From: UBA1227 sp045629305
GTDB taxonomy: Bacteria; Bacillota; Clostridia; Oscillospirales; Acutalibacteraceae
Reading direction: 5' to 3'
DNA: 23,318 nucleotides
Assembly (NCBI GenBank): GCA_045629305.1
Contig: JAZQQZ010000012.1
Span: 1-23,318, forward strand
Shown here: one piece after another, positions 6,833 through 15,143 of the stretch
Layout: every line of letters begins with the position of its first letter
Position numbering within the stretch: position 1 is the stretch's first letter
Program-made: the position numbers and the translations under genes
The notes under the pieces: generated by a model
What the model saw: only the letters and a program-made list of their open reading frames with translations
The model's database searches: none
What the model was told of the DNA's origin: nothing

Positions 6833-7630
6833 ATGCCTACAGATGAAGTACGTTATGCGAATAAAGTTTTCATGGCAGGTGCTTTACCTCTTATGAAAAT
6901 CATCGCTACAGACGATCCTACACTTAACAAACTTTTCACAACAGCTAGAGTTAATGCTGTTTACCAGGTTTCTGCTAAAGATGGCGGCAAGAAAGAAGCT
7001 GTTCACTTTGTAGTAACAGATGGTGCTTGGGAAGTTTACCAGGGCGTTTACACAGGTAATAAGCCAATCGCTGGTGAGCTTGCTTTCTCATCAATGGAAA
7101 AGATGAACGCATTTATGACAGGAGACATGACAAAACTTCCAATGTTCAAGATTAAGAACGTTCCAAAGTTCGGTCTCTTCATGGCTGTTCTTCTTAAGAT
7201 GTCTTCACTTCTTACAGCTACAGAAGTACCAGAGGACGAAGCAACACAGGTTCTTCTTACAAAACTCTATTTTGCTCTTCTCTCAACAGGTATCTCAGCT
7301 CTTAATAAGATGGGACATCCAACAATTTCTAAGTGGGTTAAGGAATCTCCAGACCGTTGCTACCAGTGGGAAGTAATCGGTTACCCAGAGATCTCTGCTC
7401 ACCTCAGAATTGACCACGGTAACTCTAAGGCAGGTAAGGGCCTCTATGAGCGTTCAGATCCATTCTTCACAATGGCATTTGACTGCCCTAAGTCAGCTCT
7501 TCTTATCCTCATGGAGATCGGCGATATGTTCGAAATGACAGCAAATCGTCAGCTCATCATGAAGGGTGGCCCAGAGTTCGGCGTACAGCTTGGTGACCAT
7601 ATGGCAACTGTTGGTGCACTTGCTAAATAA
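6833..7630 (+). CDS. second SCP2-like two-repeat protein
   Basis: Protein of 265 residues, no signal peptide. As in the first operon gene, two SCP2-like halves are visible. One (about 38-125) has HFVVTDGAWEVYQG, then an ELAFSSMEKMNAFMTGD helix pattern. The other (about 175-265) has FTMAFDCPKSALLILM and RQLIMKGGPEFGVQLGDHM. The C-terminal pattern can be laid over residues 200-250 of the 2811-3575 protein, suggesting an old duplication, though they are now quite different. It has only two cysteines, against ten in the other. The ATG follows AAGGAGG after 18 bases of intergenic sequence. It ends the operon 15 bases before a strong terminator. Role probably to bind or present a hydrophobic substrate or product; unproven. 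Confidence 0.72.
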   Translation: MPTDEVRYANKVFMAGALPLMKIIATDDPTLNKLFTTARVNAVYQVSAKDGGKKEAVHFVVTDGAWEVYQGVYTGNKPIAGELAFSSMEKMNAFMTGDMTKLPMFKIKNVPKFGLFMAVLLKMSSLLTATEVPEDEATQVLLTKLYFALLSTGISALNKMGHPTISKWVKESPDRCYQWEVIGYPEISAHLRIDHGNSKAGKGLYERSDPFFTMAFDCPKSALLILMEIGDMFEMTANRQLIMKGGPEFGVQLGDHMATVGALAK

Positions 7631-7645
7631 CAACCCTATAAAATT

Positions 7646-7676
7646 GTGGGCAAGCTAATGCTTGCCCACTTTTTTT
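7646..7676 (+). terminator. intrinsic terminator closing the five-gene operon
   Basis: A 10-bp perfect stem GTGGGCAAGC / GCTTGCCCAC with a 4-base loop TAAT is followed by seven T. It sits 15 bases after the stop of the second SCP2-like gene. The glucokinase promoter begins inside its T tract. Confidence 0.93.
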
Positions 7677-7703
7677 ATCATCTACGATATGATATTATAT
7701 AAT
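7675..7703 (+). promoter_or_regulatory. promoter of the glucokinase-murB-whiA-dnaE run
   Basis: TTATCA (7675-7680) and a perfect TATAAT (7698-7703) are 17 bases apart. The -35 overlaps the end of the preceding terminator, a compact arrangement. The predicted start is near 7710, leaving a leader of about 175 bases. Confidence 0.65.
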
Positions 7704-7709
7704 ATGTAT

Positions 7710-7885
7710 ATATAAAGTTAGTTAGAGAAAAAATATTTTTGCGCGAGAAGACGGACATGTGCAGACGGTCCTACAGAGATTTCATGTCGTGTTCTTCAAA
7801 TCCTAGCGTCGAACCCGTTCGTCGCCGAGTGTGAAAATATTTTTTCGACACAAGCCTGTGGAATAAAAAGTGATTGGTGACAGTA
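7710..7885 (+). other. long 5' leader of glucokinase, possible RNA structure
   Basis: About 175 untranslated bases lie between the predicted start and the glucokinase TTG. Possible stems: GACATG with CATGTC around 7754-7791, and a hairpin GTGTGAAAA...TTTTC-G-ACAC around 7831-7854 with one bulge. No terminator, T-box motif or known riboswitch signature was recognised. It could carry regulation of sugar use or simply be a spacer. Confidence 0.35.
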
Positions 7886-8779
7886 TTGTATAAGATTGGA
7901 ATTGACCTGGGCGGGACGAACGTGGCCGCTGGGGTCGTAAATGAAGAGAATAGAATAGTGGGCAGAGCCAGCGTGCCAACGAATTTGCCACGCCCAGCGG
8001 AGGCGATTGCGGATAGCATAGCCGAAGCGGCGAGATTGGCAATGACAGATGCAGGCATTGAACTGGATGTCGTAAGTAGCGTAGGTGTAGGTACACCTGG
8101 CGCTGTAAGTGCTGACGGCATCGTAGAAAATGACGCCAATCTCGGATTCATCAATACGCCACTTAGAGCAATGCTTGAAGAGAGAATAGGCAAGCCGGTG
8201 AGAGTTGGAAATGATGCTAACTGTGCAGCACTTGGCGAGCAAGTTGCAGGCTCTGGCATTGGTACTAATTCTTTCATTGCAATCACACTCGGCACAGGAG
8301 TCGGTGGAGGTATCATCATTGATGGTAAACTCCTCACCGGCATCAATGGCGCCGCAGGCGAGATAGGCCATATGGTGATTGATAGGGAGGGAATCCCTTG
8401 TAAATGTGGAAGAATAGGTTGCTTTGAGCAATATGCATCAGCAACTGCTCTTATTAGAAATGCTAAAGAAAAGGGCCTTCCAATATCTAGTGCTAAAGAT
8501 GTATTTACTCTTTCTAGTACTGGAAATCTGATTGCAGCAGAACTTATTGATGACTATATCGAGTATCTATCAGTTGGGATAGTAAACCTTATCAATATTT
8601 TCCAACCAGATATGATCTCACTCGGTGGCGGCATCGCTGCCCAAGGCGAGAGGTTACTTGCACCTCTTCGCAAGAAGGTCGAGGAGAAGAGATATACAAA
8701 GTATTCAGAGAAACAGACTTTATTAAGATGCGCAACTCTCGGTAACGATGCCGGAATCATAGGTGCAGCATCACTTTAA
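7886..8779 (+). CDS. glcK: ROK-family glucokinase
   Basis: Cytoplasmic sugar kinase of the ROK family, most likely phosphorylating glucose with ATP. The N-terminal phosphate loop IGIDLGGTN follows the start at once. GNDAN carries the catalytic Asp (about residue 110), and GEIGHM (159-164) with CKCGRIGCFE (172-181) forms the zinc site. About 297 residues, normal for a ROK glucokinase. No DNA-binding N-terminal domain, so it is a kinase and not a ROK repressor. The start is uncertain: TTG 7886 has GGTGA five bases upstream and gives the family's usual MYKIGIDLGG. TTG 7874 or GTG 7877 would add four or three residues. It sits nine bases before murB. With pfkA and a phosphate carrier further on, the region is rich in glycolysis-linked functions. 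A ROK kinase for another hexose remains possible. Confidence 0.9.
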   Translation: MYKIGIDLGGTNVAAGVVNEENRIVGRASVPTNLPRPAEAIADSIAEAARLAMTDAGIELDVVSSVGVGTPGAVSADGIVENDANLGFINTPLRAMLEERIGKPVRVGNDANCAALGEQVAGSGIGTNSFIAITLGTGVGGGIIIDGKLLTGINGAAGEIGHMVIDREGIPCKCGRIGCFEQYASATALIRNAKEKGLPISSAKDVFTLSSTGNLIAAELIDDYIEYLSVGIVNLINIFQPDMISLGGGIAAQGERLLAPLRKKVEEKRYTKYSEKQTLLRCATLGNDAGIIGAASL

Positions 8780-8788
8780 GGAGCATAT

Positions 8789-9688
8789 ATGTACGAGAAA
8801 GTTATAGGGGCCGCAAGAAAGAACGGCTGTGAATACATAGAGAACGCGGATATGAGAAAGTTCACCACTTTTAAGATTGGTGGACCAGCGAAGCTTCTTG
8901 TTCTCCCGAACTCTGTCGATGCATTGTCTGAAATTTTGAAGGCATGCAAAGAGGAGGGAGTGAAGCCAATTGTACTTGGAAACGGCAGTAACGTTCTTGT
9001 CCGTGATGAGGGCATAGATGGCATAGTTATAGTGCTTGGAGATGCATTCTCTAAAATTGAATACGCCGGCAACGACCTCGTTCGTGCAGAGGCAGGTGCG
9101 AAGCTTATCTCACTCTGCAGATTCGCACTCGACTACTCACTCGGTGGAATGGAATTCGCATTTGGAATTCCGGGCACCGTAGGTGGCGCAGCATTTATGA
9201 ATGCAGGCGCTTATGGCGGAGAGATGAAGGATGTCATCTGGGTTGTAAATCATATGAATCTTGATGGTGAGCGTGGCTCATTCCAGGGATCACAGCTTGA
9301 TTTCTCTTATCGCCATTCCGCTTATTCGGACAGCGATCTTATAATCACATCTGTAATATTCCATCTTGAACACGATGATGCTAATGGCATAAAGAATAAG
9401 ATGGATGACGTTCAGAGAAGAAGAAAAGCGAAACAGCCACTTGAATATCCTTCCGCAGGAAGCACATTTAAGAGACCAGAGGGCTATTTTGCCGCAGCAC
9501 TTATTGATGAGTGCGGCCTTAAAGGAAAGAGAGTCGGAGGTGCCGAGGTATCGGAGAAACATTCCGGTTTCGTAATTAACGTTGGGGATGCGACAGCATC
9601 TGACGTACTTACACTTATGAGTGAAGTTCAGGCAACTGTTAAGGAACAGAAGGGCGTAGAACTTGAACCAGAAGTAAGAATTATATAA
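8789..9688 (+). CDS. murB: UDP-N-acetylenolpyruvoylglucosamine reductase
   Basis: FAD enzyme that reduces UDP-GlcNAc-enolpyruvate with NADPH to UDP-MurNAc, in the second step of peptidoglycan precursor synthesis in the cytoplasm. 299 residues, the short form usual in Bacillota. FAD-binding landmarks: TTFKIGGPA (26-34), LGNGSNVLV (63-71) and GIPGTVGGAAFMNAGAYGGE (126-145). The active site is Arg175 in SYRHS, Ser225 in SAGSTFKRP as proton donor, and Glu295 near the C-terminus. An AAGGAG site lies 6 bases before the ATG. Spacing of nine bases on both sides places it in one transcript with glucokinase and whiA. The rapZ and yvcK genes that often stand between murB and whiA are absent. Confidence 0.96.
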   Translation: MYEKVIGAARKNGCEYIENADMRKFTTFKIGGPAKLLVLPNSVDALSEILKACKEEGVKPIVLGNGSNVLVRDEGIDGIVIVLGDAFSKIEYAGNDLVRAEAGAKLISLCRFALDYSLGGMEFAFGIPGTVGGAAFMNAGAYGGEMKDVIWVVNHMNLDGERGSFQGSQLDFSYRHSAYSDSDLIITSVIFHLEHDDANGIKNKMDDVQRRRKAKQPLEYPSAGSTFKRPEGYFAAALIDECGLKGKRVGGAEVSEKHSGFVINVGDATASDVLTLMSEVQATVKEQKGVELEPEVRII

Positions 9689-9697
9689 GAGGATATT

Positions 9698-10651
9698 ATG
9701 TCATTTGCTAGTACCGTAAAAGCTGAATTAATTGAAAAGAGCGTTCTTGCCCGCACTATGGGAGGAATGAAGCCATGCTGCATCGAAGCGGAGATGTACG
9801 GCATATTCCTTTTCTGTCGTGATTTCGGTACTAAGGCAATTTGCATTAAGACAGAGCATGAGGATGTTGCCAATCTCTTCTGTGATTACGCAGAGATGAT
9901 TACAGGCACTGCTCCAAATGTGGAGTACTTAAGCTCTGGCAAATATAAAATCACAGTAAAAGGCGCCGAGGAGCGTCGATTATTGCTTGACCACTTTGGC
10001 CATACTGGCGCCGAGGTAACTCGTCGCATGAACCGTGCCAATGTGGAAAATGACTGCTGCGTGGCAGCCTTGCTCCGCGGCGCATTTCTCTCATGTGGTA
10101 CTGTTACAGACCCTGAGAAAGACTATCATCTCGAATTTGTAATGTCTCATAAAGTGCTTTCAAATGACCTTAAAAAGCTTATTTCTGAGATTACAATTGC
10201 TGATGATACAGGTAATATCATTGAATTTAGACCTAAATATGTAGAGAGACGTGGAGTACATGTAATCTACTTTAAAGATGGTGAGCAGGTCGAGAACCTT
10301 CTCACATATATGGGCGCATCGGATGCCGTTCTTGAAATTATGGGCACCCGTATGTATAAAGATATGCGCAACAAAGTAAATAGAAAAGTTAATTTTGAGA
10401 ATGCCAACTCGAGTAGGGCGTTCGATGCTGCATATAATCAAATTGAGGCAATAAGATATATTGAGGAGACGCAGGGACTCGGATATCTTCCAGATGACCT
10501 TCGTGAACTCGCAACTCTTCGCCTTGAAAATGAAGATTATACTTTGAAAGATCTTGCAGACAATCTTAAAGAACCTATGTCCAAGTCTGGAGTTAATTAC
10601 CGACTTGGTAAGATACTTGAAATTGCAGAAGGGCTTGGGTGGAAGTCGTGA
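9698..10651 (+). CDS. whiA: DNA-binding protein WhiA
   Basis: Conserved Gram-positive DNA-binding protein, named after sporulation control in Streptomyces and linked to cell division and chromosome segregation in Bacillus. 317 residues, standard length. The start MSFASTVKAEL and the segment GMKPCCIEAEMYGIFLF (24-40) belong to its N-terminal fold related to LAGLIDADG endonucleases but without their catalytic acids. The C-terminal helix-turn-helix is near 265-312, including LKDLADNL and SKSGVNYRLGKI. AGAGGA precedes the ATG. Its last four bases overlap the dnaE GTG start (GTGA), so translation of the two is coupled. Confidence 0.95.
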   Translation: MSFASTVKAELIEKSVLARTMGGMKPCCIEAEMYGIFLFCRDFGTKAICIKTEHEDVANLFCDYAEMITGTAPNVEYLSSGKYKITVKGAEERRLLLDHFGHTGAEVTRRMNRANVENDCCVAALLRGAFLSCGTVTDPEKDYHLEFVMSHKVLSNDLKKLISEITIADDTGNIIEFRPKYVERRGVHVIYFKDGEQVENLLTYMGASDAVLEIMGTRMYKDMRNKVNRKVNFENANSSRAFDAAYNQIEAIRYIEETQGLGYLPDDLRELATLRLENEDYTLKDLADNLKEPMSKSGVNYRLGKILEIAEGLGWKS

Positions 10652-13600
10652 GTTTTGCTCATTTGCACTTACATACTGAATATAGTCTTCTCGATGGAGC
10701 TTGTAAGATAAACGAGCTCCCAGATGTTGTAAGTAACCTCGGACAGACAGCTGTGGCTATGACGGACCACGGATGTATGTACGGGGCTATTGACTTTTAC
10801 AAAGCTTGTAAAGCGAAGGGAATTAAGCCAATTATTGGCTGTGAGGTATATGTCTCAGATGATATGCATGACAAGGTCTCCGCTGCGGCGAAGATTCGTC
10901 ACCATCTCGTCCTTCTCTGCGAGAATAACGAGGGATACCAGAATCTTATTAAGATGGTATCGGACTCATATACAGATGGATTTTATAGTAAACCAAGAAT
11001 AGATAAGAATCTCCTAAAGAAGCATAGCAAGGGCCTCATCGCGCTCTCTGCTTGCCTGCAGGGCGAAATCCCTGCCAAGATTTCGGCAGGCAATTATGAC
11101 GGCGCAGTGGAGGCCGCACTTGAGATGAAGGAGATAATGGGAGAGGGCAACTTCTTCATAGAACTCCAGAATCATGGCATACCTGAGGAACAGAGAAATC
11201 TCGCACAGCTTGTCCGCCTTGCACGTGAGACGGGGATAGAACTTGTTGCGACAAATGATTGCCATTATCTTACTAAAGAAGATTCTATTATTCAGAAGAT
11301 TCTCGTCTGCATACAGACGAACCATACGATAAATGAGGATACAGGCCTCGACTTTAGAACAGAGGAGTTCTACATAAAGTCTGAGGATGAGATGAGAGAA
11401 CTCTTCCCTATGGCACCTGAGGCGATTGATAACACAATGGTTATCGCTGACCGCTGTAATGTGGAGTTCGAATTCGGTAAGACTAAACTTCCTCATTTTG
11501 AAGTTCCAGATGGTAGGGAGCATGCGGAGTATCTCCGCGCTCTTGCAACAGCTGGATTTAAGAAGAGATATAAGGGTGTTTCTGAAGAGACCCTTGCAAA
11601 ATATAGAGAGCGCATGGATTATGAGCTCGGAGTTGTAGATTCTATGGGATATACGGACTATTATCTTATAGTTTTCGATTTCGTTCGCTTCGCTAAAAAT
11701 GCGGGTATACCTGTGGGCCCAGGACGTGGTTCTGGAGCGGGCAGTATAGTCGCATATTGCATAGGTATAACAGATGTAGACCCTATGCAATATAATTTGC
11801 TCTTTGAGCGTTTCCTCAATCCAGAGCGTGTATCTATGCCAGATTTCGATATTGATTTCTGCTACGAGCGCCGCTCTGAGGTAATTGATTATGTGACTGA
11901 GAAATATGGTGAGGACCATGTGGCTCAAATTGTTACTTTCGGAACGCTCGCAGCACGTGCGGCCATCAAGGATGTTGGCCGTGTCCTTGGCGTATCTTAT
12001 GCCAAAGTTGATGCAATAACGAAGAAGATTCCATGGCGTCTCGCTCATGATTTATCTAAGGCGATAGAGATTGTCCCTGAGATTCAAAATATGATTGATA
12101 CGGACCCAGAGATCCGTGAACTTATAGAGTATTCTCTTAAAATAGAGGGTATGCCTCGCCATACATCCACCCATGCGGCTGGTGTAGTAATTACTAAGGA
12201 CCCAGTCTATACCTACGTACCTATGGCGAAAAAGGACGATTCGATAGTCACACAATATACGATGACAGCCCTTGACGAGCTCGGTCTTCTTAAGATGGAT
12301 TTCCTTGGTCTTCGTACTTTGACTGTCATTGCGAATGCAGAAAAACTTATCAAAAATCGTGTTCCAGAGTTCGCTGTAAAGGATATTGACTTTACAGACA
12401 AGGAAACTTTTGAAATGTTCGGCCGTGGAGAGACTGAAGGTGTCTTCCAATTTGAGTCATCTGGCCTTCGAAATGTGATGATGCAATTTAGACCTACATC
12501 ACTCGAAGACCTCATAGCACTAACATCTCTCTACCGTCCAGGTCCTATGGATTCGATACCTACTTATATTCATAACAGGTATCATCCAGAGGATGTGAAG
12601 TATAAGACTCCGGAACTTGCAAGCATATTGGATGTAACCTATGGCTGCATGGTATATCAGGAGCAGGTAATGCAAATTTGCCGTGAACTTGCTGGTTATT
12701 CGCTCGGCCACGCCGATATCGTAAGGCGTGCGATGTCGAAGAAAAAGCATGCTGTGATGCAGGAGGAGAGATCCACCTTCGTCGAAGGTTGTAAGGCGAA
12801 TGGAATTGCCGAGTCTGCGGCCAATTCCATCTTCGACGATATGGTATCCTTCGCATCCTATGCTTTTAATAAATCGCACGCGGCTTGTTACGCCAATCTT
12901 GCATTCCAGACCGCTTATCTTAAGTGCCATTTCCCAGCTGAATTTATGGCATCTCAGATCACAAGTTTCATCGGTCAACCGGAAAAAGTTACCGAGTATA
13001 TCGCTGAATGTAACTCTATCGGTGTAGAGGTGCTTCCGCCTCATGTTAATCGTAGCTACGCTGATTTTACTATTGATGATGGCAAGATAATTTTCGGACT
13101 TCTCGGTGTCAAAGGTATCTCTCATAACTTCATTGATGAGATGGTATGCGAGCGCACGCTTGGTGGGCCGTTTACATCATATTATGAATTCCTTCGCCGC
13201 TGTCACGGCCAAGGCTTCAACCGCAAGTGCGCCGAAGCCCTTATCAAGTGCGGTGCGCTCGACGGATTTGATCTCAATCGACGTCAGATGCTTACCATGC
13301 TTACGGACATTTTGGCAGAACTTGATAATGACAAGCGTAGAAATGTTGAGGGACAGATTGGCCTCTTTGATATGGATGTATATCAAGATGTCGATACTGG
13401 TCCAGAGGTTCCAAATTTACCTGAATTTGACAAGACTGAAATTCTTCTCTATGAGAAGGAGATGACAGGTCTATATATCTCTGGTCATCCAATGCAGGAT
13501 TACGCAGATGCGGCAAAATCTATGAAGTCCGCAAAGGTCTGCGAACTCCTTGAGGCATCGGAGGACGGAACAAGCAAATACAAAGATAACGATGAGATTT

Positions 13601-14088
13601 TGCTTCTCTGTCTTGTGTCTGGAATTCGTGTAAAACTCACTAAGTCGTCGACGACAATGGCCAATGCCTACGCGGAGGACTTAACAGGTGGAATAGAACT
13701 TACAATTTTCCCGAAGACTTATCAACAATATGGTGGACTTCTCCGCGAAAATGGCGTTTATGTCATCGACGGACGACTCGCTGTCAGCGATGAGGAGAGA
13801 CCTAGTATCAAGGTTATGAGGATTACTCCATATGCCAAGGCTGATATTCCAGTTAAGAAGAAAAAGTCTGGACTTTTTCTTCGCTTTTCATCATCAAACG
13901 ATGAAAGAATAGTTGAAGCTACCAAGGTTCTTAATACATCAAGTAGGGGAAGCACACCAGTATTTTTCTACTATCTTGACGAGAAAAAGTATGACAAAGA
14001 AGCCTTCGCGAATCCCATCAATATCTCAGAGGATCTCCTCTCAAGGCTCCGCGACATTCTTGGAGATAAAGATGTTGTATATCAATAA
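10648..14088 (+). CDS. dnaE: DNA polymerase III subunit alpha, DnaE type
   Basis: Replicative C-family DNA polymerase, 1146 residues. Domains in order: PHP (about 1-210) with HLHLHTEYS and TDHG; palm with catalytic Asp399 and Asp401 in PDFDID and Asp551 in MDFLGL, close to E. coli 401/403/555; fingers; then helix-hairpin-helix and OB-fold regions in the C-terminal 350 residues. There is no inserted exonuclease domain, so it is not PolC. GTG 10648 is chosen because it gives the normal MSFAHLHLHTEYS start and overlaps the whiA stop in GTGA. An in-frame GTG at 10639 would add three residues. In Bacillota such a DnaE usually works beside PolC, extending primers. No terminator was seen after the stop; the pfkA promoter starts within ten bases. 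Confidence 0.97.
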   Translation: MSFAHLHLHTEYSLLDGACKINELPDVVSNLGQTAVAMTDHGCMYGAIDFYKACKAKGIKPIIGCEVYVSDDMHDKVSAAAKIRHHLVLLCENNEGYQNLIKMVSDSYTDGFYSKPRIDKNLLKKHSKGLIALSACLQGEIPAKISAGNYDGAVEAALEMKEIMGEGNFFIELQNHGIPEEQRNLAQLVRLARETGIELVATNDCHYLTKEDSIIQKILVCIQTNHTINEDTGLDFRTEEFYIKSEDEMRELFPMAPEAIDNTMVIADRCNVEFEFGKTKLPHFEVPDGREHAEYLRALATAGFKKRYKGVSEETLAKYRERMDYELGVVDSMGYTDYYLIVFDFVRFAKNAGIPVGPGRGSGAGSIVAYCIGITDVDPMQYNLLFERFLNPERVSMPDFDIDFCYERRSEVIDYVTEKYGEDHVAQIVTFGTLAARAAIKDVGRVLGVSYAKVDAITKKIPWRLAHDLSKAIEIVPEIQNMIDTDPEIRELIEYSLKIEGMPRHTSTHAAGVVITKDPVYTYVPMAKKDDSIVTQYTMTALDELGLLKMDFLGLRTLTVIANAEKLIKNRVPEFAVKDIDFTDKETFEMFGRGETEGVFQFESSGLRNVMMQFRPTSLEDLIALTSLYRPGPMDSIPTYIHNRYHPEDVKYKTPELASILDVTYGCMVYQEQVMQICRELAGYSLGHADIVRRAMSKKKHAVMQEERSTFVEGCKANGIAESAANSIFDDMVSFASYAFNKSHAACYANLAFQTAYLKCHFPAEFMASQITSFIGQPEKVTEYIAECNSIGVEVLPPHVNRSYADFTIDDGKIIFGLLGVKGISHNFIDEMVCERTLGGPFTSYYEFLRRCHGQGFNRKCAEALIKCGALDGFDLNRRQMLTMLTDILAELDNDKRRNVEGQIGLFDMDVYQDVDTGPEVPNLPEFDKTEILLYEKEMTGLYISGHPMQDYADAAKSMKSAKVCELLEASEDGTSKYKDNDEILLLCLVSGIRVKLTKSSTTMANAYAEDLTGGIELTIFPKTYQQYGGLLRENGVYVIDGRLAVSDEERPSIKVMRITPYAKADIPVKKKKSGLFLRFSSSNDERIVEATKVLNTSSRGSTPVFFYYLDEKKYDKEAFANPINISEDLLSRLRDILGDKDVVYQ

Positions 14089-14095
14089 AATATAA

Positions 14096-14131
14096 TTGAC
14101 ATTGATATATATAAATGAGATACTTTATAAT
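14096..14131 (+). promoter_or_regulatory. two overlapping promoters of pfkA
   Basis: TTGACA (14096-14101) is 17 bases from GATACT (14119-14124), which carries an extended TG two bases before the hexamer. TTGATA (14102-14107) is 18 bases from a perfect TATAAT (14126-14131). The two sets are shifted by 6-7 bases and would give starts near 14131 and 14138, about 30-40 bases before the pfkA ATG. Confidence 0.75.
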
Positions 14132-14137
14132 GGAAAA

Positions 14138-14147
14138 AATTCGAATT
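14138..14147. promoter_or_regulatory. palindrome at the pfkA transcription start, possible operator
   Basis: Perfect 10-base palindrome AATTCGAATT just at or after the predicted start of pfkA transcription. Position fits a repressor site, but the sequence is AT-rich and may be chance. Confidence 0.3.
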
Positions 14148-14169
14148 CAATTTTGCTTGGAGGCAGAAA

Positions 14170-15132
14170 ATGAAAACTATAGCTGTATTAACGAGTGGCG
14201 GCGATGCGCCAGGAATGAACGCTGCAATACGTGCAGTTGTTCGTACAGCAATTGAAAATGATATGCACATTCTCGGCATCAACAATGGTTTTGAAGGACT
14301 CATGACCGGCGATGTTGTCGAGATGAATTTGCGTTCAGTATCCAATATTATCAATCGCGGTGGTACAATCCTCCATAGTGCCCGTTCAGATGATTTCAAG
14401 ACTCCTGAGGGACAGGCGAAAGCAGTAGAGATGTGCAAGGCTCTCGGTATCGAAGGTCTTATTGTTATCGGTGGAGACGGTTCGTTCCGTGGCGCTCAGG
14501 CGCTCACTCACCATGGCATCACATGTATTGGAATACCAGGTACAATCGATAATGATATCGCTTGTACAGATAATACAATCGGCTATGACACAGCAATGAA
14601 TACTGTAATGGACATGGTCGATAAAATCCGTGATACAACAGAGTCACACTCCCGTTGCTCAGTAGTTGAGGTTATGGGACGCGACGCTGGTTATATTGCT
14701 CTGTACGCAGGTATTGCTGTAGGTGCAACTATTATTCTTGTACCTGAGTTCGAGTATGACTTCGAGAAAGATGTAGTTGAAGTTATGCGGCGTACAATCG
14801 CAACAGGTAAGCGCCACTTCGTTGTTGTCGTAGCTGAGGGCTGCGGTGATGCAACGGAGATGGCTAAACTAATTGAGGAGCGCACGGGAGTAGAATCACG
14901 TGCTACAATCCTCGGCCACGTTCAGAGAGGCGGTGCGCCGACAGTACGTGACCGTGTCCTCGCATCCCGCATGGGTAACTATGCAACACGTCTTCTCCGT
15001 TATGAGAACAAGAGCTGCGTTGTTGCAGAGAATGCGGGCGCCATAGTCGATTATCCAATCGACGTGGCTCTTGATATGAAAAAAGATCTTGATGCCAATA
15101 CATACAGAATGGCACACGAGATATCCATTTAA
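14170..15132 (+). CDS. pfkA: ATP-dependent 6-phosphofructokinase
   Basis: Commits fructose 6-phosphate to glycolysis by phosphorylation to fructose 1,6-bisphosphate. 320 residues, the bacterial PfkA length. TSGGDAPGMNAAIR (8-21) forms the ATP loop; GGDGS (101-105) with Gly104 indicates ATP rather than pyrophosphate as donor (PPi enzymes have Asp there). GTIDNDI (124-130) holds catalytic Asp127 and Asp129. MGRDAGY and the LGHVQRGG segment bind fructose 6-phosphate and the effector. TGGAGG precedes the ATG by six bases. It has its own double promoter (14096-14131) although dnaE lies only 81 bases upstream. Eleven bases separate it from the phosphate carrier gene. Confidence 0.97.
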   Translation: MKTIAVLTSGGDAPGMNAAIRAVVRTAIENDMHILGINNGFEGLMTGDVVEMNLRSVSNIINRGGTILHSARSDDFKTPEGQAKAVEMCKALGIEGLIVIGGDGSFRGAQALTHHGITCIGIPGTIDNDIACTDNTIGYDTAMNTVMDMVDKIRDTTESHSRCSVVEVMGRDAGYIALYAGIAVGATIILVPEFEYDFEKDVVEVMRRTIATGKRHFVVVVAEGCGDATEMAKLIEERTGVESRATILGHVQRGGAPTVRDRVLASRMGNYATRLLRYENKSCVVAENAGAIVDYPIDVALDMKKDLDANTYRMAHEISI

Positions 15133-15143
15133 GGAGGATATAA

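Noticed and set aside
7855..7866. DnaA-box-like word near CTGTGGAATA
   Set aside because: A single imperfect match without further boxes or an AT-rich unwinding element; not evidence of an origin.
7796..8431. Several minus-strand open frames of 97-211 codons over glucokinase
   Set aside because: Antisense shadows of the ROK gene, without motifs or ribosome sites.
10639..10647. Upstream GTG start for dnaE
   Set aside because: The start at 10648 gives the family's normal N-terminus and the GTGA overlap with whiA, so the three extra residues are unlikely.
11014..12048. A 344-codon open frame on the minus strand
   Set aside because: It lies wholly inside dnaE, whose motifs are complete in the plus frame. 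The minus frame has no ribosome site or recognisable motif, so it is a codon-use shadow.
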